Source: Priapulus caudatus
Taxonomy: Eukaryota > Priapulida > Priapulimorpha > Priapulimorphida > Priapulidae
NCBI RefSeq assembly: GCF_000485595.1
Contig: NW_014577717.1
Span: forward strand, 91,443 to 117,924
Direction: 5' to 3'
Length of the DNA stretch: 26,482 nt
In this document: piece after piece, positions 20,240 to 26,482 of the stretch
Numbering within the stretch: position 1 is the first letter of the stretch
Layout: each line of letters starts with the position of its first letter
The notes under the pieces: model-generated
What the model was told of the DNA's origin: nothing
What the model saw: the letters and a program-made list of their open reading frames with translations, nothing else
Database searches by the model: none
Program-made: the position numbers and the translations under genes

Positions 20240-21675
20240 TTTTAAGTTGTTTTAAAAGAAGATAATTGAAGTCTTGAAAAAATGTATATATAAATTGTTT
20301 ACCCATTTTTTTATGCATATGCATTTCGAATATAAATATATACTAGGAGAATATGTGAAATTATTTACCAATGATCAATTGCTAAATCATGAAGATTTAT
20401 GTCAGTGTGCTGTGTCACTTATATATTCATGATTATAAGGAGTGACTTTACACTCACTCTGTAGGTACAATGAATGCATGACTGACAGAGAATACTTACA
20501 ACCATTAGATCGATACGAGAATAGCCATGTCTATAGTTTTCAATGCACTTTTCTGGGGTTTTGCCTTAGGCACCACAATGTGCCGTACACATTTTATTGG
20601 AAGCACAGTCGTGGACCTAATTAACCGAGTGATTGATTAGTAATTACGAGTGCGTGGCTGTGTGCATGTGTGAAAATTAACAACATTCTGCTGCCACCTA
20701 CTGTTTAAAAAGGTAGTATGCACCAACGGCAGAAATGCTGTCACCTGGATATAGAGATGTACGCACGCAAAAAAGTGTGCATAAATATCATTGTACATTG
20801 AAAGTCCTTTATATATAAGATGGTCTGGATAAAAATGGCAGTGCATTTAAAATATTCATACATTTTGTAAGTTGTAATATATATGGCACTGAGAAATATT
20901 AACTATGTATGCTTCAGTTACACTTGCATTTGAGTTGTTTTTCAAATGAACAGAAAAGTAATTTCTTTATTAGAGTGTATCTGATTCTGATCACATGGCA
21001 TTTTCAATAAAACATTTCACGAAATGTTCTCAACATAAACAAATTAGGCCATAAGCTGTTCTGCAAAGAATTGAGGGTTGAGTGCTATCTCAATTGTAAA
21101 AGCAAAAGCTGAGGGTGCGACACTTTCTAAAATTGTTTTTTAAACCAACCATATTATCTCACGAATAAATCGGAAAACTGCATTTAAGTGTAGATAAATT
21201 GTGTCTCACCTATTAGCACACCTTTTACTGATTACTCCGGCCCGACAATCACCACAAATTTGTTTTGTTATAGGCTATAAAACTGCAGATGAACAGCAAA
21301 CATGCGCCCGCCATCTTCAGATTTGAGATAATAGAATGTTCAAACGGTCCCACACAATGAGCGCACATAGTTACGAGACACAAATATTTATAGACTGGTA
21401 CATATTTTGAAATGTATACAAAGGTAATTAACCTAGCACAAATTATACTTCAGCAAGGGAATGGGTTCAAGTATATCACTTTGCTCTACCATCTTCCAAT
21501 GATACTGTTTCACAGGGCAATATAACATATAAAGCATCAAATTGTAAGTACTATGCACTCTAATCACAATCTTTTTTCGGCTCACAAATGTACAGTACAT
21601 ATCAGCAGAACTTCATAGATTAGGGTTATGGAAAAGTATAGCCTAGTGTCTAGAACTAGGTGGTTATGGTTATGG
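20240..21675. other. convergent intergenic gap
   Basis: AT-rich sequence between the 3' ends of the SAM gene (plus) and POP7 (minus). No exon or structured repeat is supported. A minus-strand AATAAA at 20966-20971 could serve a longer POP7 transcript. A minus-strand AAGATGGCGG (about 21307-21316) resembles a YY1 site but has no adjacent gene start. Confidence 0.5.
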
Positions 21676-21681
21676 TTTAAT
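21676..21681 (-). terminator. possible POP7 polyadenylation signal (ATTAAA)
   Basis: The common ATTAAA variant on the minus strand, about 95 bases past the POP7 stop. The downstream sequence is not clearly GT-rich, so the assignment is tentative. Confidence 0.3.
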
Positions 21682-21776
21682 TTTTGTTATGCCTGTTACA
21701 GAGTTTATACTCTACCTTCATTTTCAATCAGCATTTCTAGTGTAAGCAACAGAGAACTCAACCTACCTTCTAGAGT

Positions 21777-22214
21777 TTAGTTTCCCTCAGTGCCGACACT
21801 GACCGGCAATTCTGGCCGGTAGACCTTTATGTGAATTGCGGAGTTCATGCGGGTCTGTGTCTTCTGATCGTGCTGGTCATCAGTCGGCTCCAGATCGTCG
21901 ACTAGTTCAACGGAGGATGTGTGTACGGCAAGATCTATCGTTCCCAGACCTCTCTCCTTCAGCTGCAGTGCCATGTTCAATCCGCGGTTGATGGCCGCTC
22001 CCAGAGCATGTACGTAAATCTCATTGTAACCACTGTCCAACAGTTTCTGGCATCGTGCCAACTGTGCTTTAAAATCGGTTTTCCTGGTGACGTATACGTC
22101 GTTCTTGCGCTTTGGCAGTCTCCTGGGTAGACGTTTTCTTAGAGTATATTCTTCTCTGTCGAGGGGCAGTTCAACGTTCGCCTTTACATGTTTATCAACT
22201 GTATCATCAGCCAT
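21777..22214 (-). CDS. POP7: RNase P/MRP subunit POP7 (Rpp20)
   Basis: A 145-residue protein close to the family's usual 140. Rpp20 is an Alba-fold protein that pairs with Rpp25 and binds the P3 domain of the RNase P and RNase MRP RNAs, acting in tRNA 5' maturation and pre-rRNA processing in the nucleus and nucleolus. Diagnostic blocks are EYTLRKRLPRRLPKRKNDVY (22-41), KTDFKAQLARCQKLLD (45-60), EIYVHALGAAINRGLNMAL (65-83), HTSSVELVDDLEP (98-110) and NSAIHIKVYRP (124-134). The loop after QKLLD is about seven residues shorter than in the human protein, while both ends are slightly longer. The start is in strong context (AAAATGG). The coding region is one exon; an acceptor-like TTTTTCTGTGATAG just upstream (intron edge 22241) suggests a spliced 5' UTR. 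Converges with the SAM gene. Confidence 0.96.
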   Translation of the reverse strand: MADDTVDKHVKANVELPLDREEYTLRKRLPRRLPKRKNDVYVTRKTDFKAQLARCQKLLDSGYNEIYVHALGAAINRGLNMALQLKERGLGTIDLAVHTSSVELVDDLEPTDDQHDQKTQTRMNSAIHIKVYRPELPVSVGTEGN

Positions 22215-23160
22215 TTTAGCAAGGCTTGCATTTCATGACCCTATCACAGAAAAATAGTAGTAATACTAATGCCAATAGAACTCTATTGAATAATTAACAA
22301 AACATATTTATTTATATAGCCAGATATTTACGTAATTCATAAAAAAGTATAATAAAGCAATCATGCAACAGAATTGAAACTATTATGCATGCTAATAGCA
22401 AGATAGGTAAGCAAAGAAGAAACCTTATCCACTAATCCATTAACAAAAACAATCGATAATCGCCAAACAAATAAATGGGTGCGAAATGACACAAATTTTA
22501 GCTTCCTACAATAATCGCTCCCAATCTGCAAATGACAACGTACTACACTACTAGATTTTACGAACATACACCCAACTCTCAAGTTACCTGACTGTGGCTG
22601 ACATTGAACCCCAAACAAAATTATAACCCAATACATGTTTAACCCCCACAATTTTTAACTCAAACTTCATCATTTTTCACATAATTCACCCTCACCTCTT
22701 ATATTCACCTCTGCCTATTTTTTATTTATTTATTTAGATAATTATCCATGATACATGTATAGCATCCTTTTACAATATATTTTGAATTCATGAAGTTGGA
22801 TACTCCATCTCATCCATCAGCCTATCCTTCACCCACCTCTATGCTACTAGTTACGTTTTAGTTTTACCTCCTTAACTACTCCCCCCATCAACCCTTAAAG
22901 CTAATCATATATGCAGGATTAGCTCTAGAACTATAGACCTTCCCCAATTCATTTTTGCAATGTGCGACTTGTGCAAATGTGAAAATGTGGACAGCTGTTA
23001 TATCCTTGGGTCCTTCTCTCTGCCACAGGTGCAGCCACTGCCTGTGACAGAGCGAAGGGCTATATATACTAATATAGTTCTAGAGCTAATAGTAATACTA
23101 CAGAATACTGCTAAATTACTACAATTAGTATTAGTATTACTAGACATAAAAATCACAAAG
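22215..23160. other. POP7 upstream region without recognised coding exon
   Basis: AT-rich, probably a POP7 5' UTR intron or intergenic. An 18-bp perfect inverted repeat sits at 22918-22935 and 23073-23090. The 96-codon frames found here have no recognisable content. Confidence 0.45.
22918..23142. repeat. nested inverted repeats
   Basis: ATTAGCTCTAGAACTATA (22918-22935) is the exact complement of 23073-23090, 137 bp apart. Overlapping its right arm, TAGTAATACTA (23090-23100) pairs perfectly with TAGTATTACTA (23132-23142). These may be nested foldback relics. Confidence 0.55.
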
Positions 23161-23162
23161 TG

Positions 23163-23452
23163 GCTGGAGGTACGGCAGCCGTCGTTCGTTGAAGCCCCTT
23201 TTAGTGTTTGTTTGAGGGCTGAAGCAATTATTTGCGATCTTCTGATGTAAAGTTTACAATAATGATCATTTTCATACCTAATCCGAGTGTTTTCTAGCTC
23301 ATCTAAAACTCTCAAGACGTGAATTTGTTTCCCAATGCATTATTTCGAAATCTTAATTGGTCGCCGCCATCTTTGTCTCGTTTGTATGAAAGCGAACAGA
23401 CTGCCGTACCTCCAGCCTCGTAAATTGGAGATACGGCTGCCGTACCTCCAGC
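23163..23452. mobile_element. inverted-repeat element with GCTGGAGGTACGGCAG ends
   Basis: GCTGGAGGTACGGCAGCCGT at 23163-23182 is the perfect complement of 23433-23452. A further inverted copy of its first 16 bases lies at 23401-23416. The inner copy remains alignable beyond 16 bp to about 28 bp (GTTCG shared), so the original element may be 23163-23416 with the outer arm a secondary duplication. No transposase. Confidence 0.5.
23278..23395 (-). promoter_or_regulatory. possible POP7 promoter and 5' UTR exon
   Basis: On the minus strand, AAGATGGCGGC (23363-23373) is an exact match to the YY1 motif that sits just downstream of many housekeeping gene starts. It is followed by a stop-containing leader and a donor-like ATTAG|GTATGA (exon end 23278). 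An acceptor-like site lies 26 bases upstream of the POP7 ATG. Splicing these would give POP7 a 1-kb 5' UTR intron. This is inference only. Confidence 0.25.
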
Positions 23453-23473
23453 AAGGTCATAATTAAACAAATC

Positions 23474-23751
23474 TTTGTTTGCCCTCACCCGACCCAGGCT
23501 GAAAAGTTTGGGTAGGTAGGTAGGCTTCTTTTTTTTACAAATTCAGCATGGTGTCTACATCATGCTCGGGAGTGCTTGTGTGGAGATACCTTTTATGTTG
23601 AATGTTTGTTTTGCTCAATGCTTGGTACATTGCCTACAGATTTATATAATGTACAGTGATACAATTTGTAAAAAAAAAAGAATGGGAAAGATCAATAAAA
23701 ATGTTTGAGTCGGCCCGTTTTTGGCGGGTCGGTCGGGTGAGGGCAAACAAA
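23474..23751. mobile_element. 278-bp MITE with 21-bp perfect terminal inverted repeats
   Basis: The arms 23474-23494 and 23731-23751 are exact complements (core TTTGCCCTCACCCGACC). The interior is AT-rich with an A10 tract and no coding capacity. It is present again, with disrupted arms, in copy 2 of the tandem duplication (about 24393-24680). Target duplication not resolved; superfamily unassigned. Confidence 0.65.
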
Positions 23752-25110
23752 CAATATATATTGAATATTTTTATCATGGCCCCACTGCCTAAAAATCAAG
23801 TTGTGGCTCCTTGAATACAGTCGAGCAGCCATAGCCATACAGAACATTCATAGCATAGCATATAATTGATTAAATGTGTTGCACTGTTTGTGTGCCCGTT
23901 AACACTCCAGCTTAAACGAGACTACAGACAAATGTTCCATCACACAATAACACGCTGAAACCACATGCACTTGGAACGTCTCAATAAAAAAAAGTAAATA
24001 AACACGAAATGAAGTATTATGCATACTGATTAAAGGTTTACACATAATGATCAATCTTTCATACTAAGTTCCAAGAGTGTTTTGCTAAATAGTCGATCTT
24101 CCAAGGGCATAAAAACTAACTCAGAAGATCGTTTGAATTTGATATTGCCATTTAATTGTGATACCATAACTGCTTCTATTTTTCGAATATCTGGAAATTT
24201 GGGTCAGGGCCCAGCGCCAGGTATCATTTGTCTCGTTATGTAGTGAAAGGCGAACCAATGTGAACTGTCGCTTTTTAATATAGACCGGATTAGTTGGAGA
24301 TTTTTATCCGAAATCCAACGCCGTAGCTCTAGCCGCTCGTAAATTGGAGAGATACGGCTGGCCAATAACCTCCAGCAAGGTCAATAATTAAACAAATCTT
24401 TGTGTTGCCCTCACAACCGACCCAGGCTGAAAAGTTTGGGTAGGTAGTTAGGCTTTTTTTTTACGAATTCAAGCATGGTGTCTACATCCTGCTCGGGGGC
24501 TGTGTGGAGATAACTCTTTATGTTGAATGTTTGTTTTGCTCAAACTGCTTGGTACATTGCTACAGATTTATATAATGTACAGTGAATACAATTTTGTAAA
24601 AAAAAAACGATGGGAAAGATCAATAAAAATGTTTTGAGTCCGGCCCGTTTTTGGCGGTTGGGTCGAGTGAGGGCAACAAACAATTATATATATGAATATT
24701 TTATTATGCGCGCCACGACTGCCTAAAAAATACCAAGTTTGTGGCTCCCTTGAATACCCCCCCCCCAGTCGGAGGCAGCACATAGCCATACAGAACATTC
24801 ATAGGCATAGCAAAGACTATATTGATTAAATGCTGTTGCAGCTGTTTTGGTGTGTCCGTTAAACACTCAAGCTTAAAACGAGACTAGCAGACAAATGTTC
24901 ACATCACCGTACGCATAACAACGCTGAAACCACATGCACTTGAACGTCCTCAATAAAAGGTAAATAAACACGAAAGTATTTACTACAAAGTCTTAATAAT
25001 CGTTTCTCGTACTCTATTTGCGCCTATTATTCGCCGATAATTACCATAAAAGCCGGTCAAGATGCTAGATGCTGGCAACACACAAGTACGCGCGCATGCG
25101 CACTGTTGCA

Positions 25111-25157
25111 ACAAACAACATGAATAAGCGTTTTATTCTCTTATTCATGTTATTTGT
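25111..25157. repeat. strong hairpin
   Basis: ACAAACAACATGAATAAG (25111-25128) pairs with CTTATTCATGTTATTTGT (25140-25157) at 17 of 18 positions around an 11-base loop. Pairing extends outward to about 25 bp if two single-base bulges are allowed (CTGTTGCA against TGCACAG). Confidence 0.75.
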
Positions 25158-25188
25158 GCACAGAGCGTGCTAGCTCCAAGAAATGGTC

Positions 25189-25230
25189 ATAGACAATTGG
25201 ATATAGACAATAGAATATAGACAATCGGTC
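25189..25230. repeat. 14-bp unit, three tandem copies
   Basis: ATAGACAATTGGAT, ATAGACAATAGAAT and ATAGACAATCGGTC lie back to back. Confidence 0.8.
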
Positions 25231-25948
25231 GCACAGCCTGGTCGGGCTAAAAGGCGTGTGTGAGCCAGTGAGGTGTAACTCGTGCTCAATGAGGGTCTAT
25301 GTCCCCCAGGGACTGCCCGAAGCGCTACCGCTCGGTAAACTATTCTAATATGGTTAGAGTTAGGGTTTTAACGCCGACCAGGCTCTGTGTGACTAACGTC
25401 AAATATACATTAGCAGGCAGGGAAAAAAAAATTGAAAAAAAATTTCCGGGGCTCATCTTTGCAAACCCACCAAATTTTCGGGGGATACTTTTTCATTTTC
25501 CAGGCTTCTTTTCCACTTTCAGCAGGGCAACTTTTTCTAGAAGCTCAGGGGTTTGAGAAACGGCCCGCGAGGCAGCTGTGTATGGCTGTGCACATCGATG
25601 CTGCCGTACGTGCCTGATTGAAGTACGGGGGGGGGGGGGCACGATTTGTTTCCAGCAGTGGTAACTAATCACTACTAAAAATGTAGAGGGTTGGCATTGC
25701 TGGCTAGAGAGAGCGAGACAGCAAAACTCTTTTGGGGGAATTGACGAAAAAAGCTAGCACGCGGCGAATGACAACCAGCGAGTGTGACGGGCAGGGAAAA
25801 ATATACGTGTGAATTTCAATTAGGCTTTTCCATGGATTACCGTTCTATAATCCTAGCGGGTTCGTTGGTCCTACGGGTCTACGTAGGCACGCCCCAGCAC
25901 ACACAATGCACGCATGCAGGCAGCACGCACCAGTGTTGTAGTCGAGTC

Positions 25949-26099
25949 CGCCGCCCCTCCCGTCGAGTCGCGAGTCCCGAGTCCCGGTCCGCACCCCCCG
26001 AGTCCGAGTCCGAGTCCGAGTTCGGAGTCCGAGTCCGCGCCACCCGAGGGTCCTGAGTCGCACACACAACCTCGGTCGCGAGTCCGAGTCCGAGTCCAG
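25949..26099. repeat. GAGTCC hexanucleotide repeat region
   Basis: GAGTCC/GAGTCG hexamers occur in two clusters (about 25962-26037 and 26075-26098), with variant units between. Any frame reads as Ser-Glu or Asp-Ser dipeptide runs; there is no independent coding evidence. Confidence 0.8.
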
Positions 26100-26482
26100 T
26101 TTGGATAAAAAAAAGGGGGGCACAGACCGACAAGGCATTCACTCTATGTATGTGTTTGTTCAAAATTGGGGGGGGGTGTTGTCCTGTCCGCATGGATCTG
26201 TGCACTTGTTTGTCATAAAATAGAAAGTACCAATAAAACTTGCATAAGTCGACACTTGTGGACCCAGCAGCATTTGTGTCGACTTAGGAAAATAACGGTG
26301 TGGAAAATAAAATAAAATAAAAATAAGAATTGTGCCAGTGTATGCATTGTTTACGCTACACAACATTTCTATTGTATGTAAGATGTAGATTAGTGCAATC
26401 ATGACCGAGCTTGGCTATGAAAGATTGATCTGGGAAAACAAGCGCAACCGTGCATCGTAGACATTTCGAAAGTGTGATAGTC
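26100..26482. other. gene-free end of window
   Basis: Low-complexity tracts (A8G6, G9, and an AAAAT pentamer array at about 26305-26326) within AT-rich sequence. No exon is supported. Confidence 0.6.

Larger units (their letters stand above)
23220..24975. repeat. imperfect tandem duplication, about 0.8-0.95 kb unit
   Basis: Copy 1 is about 23220-24003 and copy 2 about 24011-24975. Shared landmarks in order: GTTTAC.ATAATGATCA, GAGTGTTTT, TCGTAAATTGGAG, CCTCCAGCAAGGTCA, GACCCAGGCTGAAAAGTTTG, CATACAGAACATTCATAG, ACCACATGCACTTG, AAATAAACACGAAA. Their offset grows from about 790 to 966 bp because copy 2 carries many extra single bases and about 130 extra bases before 24337. Confidence 0.85.
24976..25948. 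other. gene-free stretch with hairpin and short repeats
   Basis: No supported exon. It contains a perfect NRF-1 palindrome GCGCATGCGC (25092-25101), a strong hairpin (25111-25157), three 14-bp units (25189-25230) and a G13-14 homopolymer near 25627. Confidence 0.5.

Noticed and set aside
22998-23315. 105-codon minus-strand frame with a helical, charged N-terminal part
   Set aside because: It starts at TTG, not ATG, has an upstream in-frame stop without ATG, and the corresponding frame is not kept in the tandem copy. It more likely overlaps a 5' UTR exon.
25360-25366. Single TTAGGG, considered as a telomeric relic
   Set aside because: Only one unit; no tandem array.
25299-25617. Plus-strand frames around 25.3-25.6 kb
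   Set aside because: Built on A-tracts and unique sequence with no recognisable domain or splice context.
25845-26205. Frames encoding Ser-Glu, Asp-Ser or Arg-Thr repeats
   Set aside because: Products of the GAGTCC hexamer repeat in every frame.
1-26482. tRNA, rRNA, CRISPR arrays and prokaryotic operons
   Set aside because: No tRNA T-loop/anticodon pattern, rRNA core, or spaced direct-repeat array was seen, and gene structure is eukaryotic.

Overview
This is a stretch of an animal (metazoan) nuclear genome, most likely an invertebrate. It holds spliced genes with canonical GT..AG introns, AATAAA polyadenylation signals, abundant (CA)n/(AT)n/trinucleotide microsatellites and many short inverted-repeat DNA transposon relics, and CpG is not depleted between genes. 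Two genes can be named with confidence from their proteins. One is a fukutin-related protein (FKRP) homologue, a single coding exon on the minus strand. The other is POP7/Rpp20, the Alba-type subunit of RNase P/MRP, also a single coding exon on the minus strand. I cannot place the species.

Layout. Positions 1-12.5 kb look gene-poor: microsatellites, a 264-bp MITE (4095-4358), pogo/Tigger-like terminal repeats (1-68 and 6310-6690), a CpG-rich promoter-like patch (about 5570-6110), a 56-bp hAT-type miniature element with a perfect 8-bp target duplication (9983-10038), a second hAT-like element (10244-10508), and a long pyrimidine-strand tract. Positions 12.5-20.2 kb hold a plus-strand gene of at least six exons ending in a SAM domain; all of its exon junctions are phase-consistent. 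A candidate transmembrane exon at 12554-12803 could be its 5' part, in which case FKRP (14277-15758, opposite strand) is nested inside its intron. 20.2-21.7 kb is the convergent gap between this gene and POP7 (21777-22214). 22.2-26.5 kb has no recognised coding exon. It contains a possible POP7 promoter and 5' exon, two MITE-like elements, an imperfect tandem duplication (about 23220-24975) whose second copy looks like unpolished long-read sequence, and low-complexity sequence.

No shared pathway is implied. FKRP acts in dystroglycan glycosylation in the Golgi, POP7 in tRNA/rRNA processing, and the SAM protein is of unknown function. The least ordinary content is the density and variety of small inverted-repeat elements, the unidentified coiled-coil/SAM protein, and the exon-intron boundary duplicated inside one of its introns.
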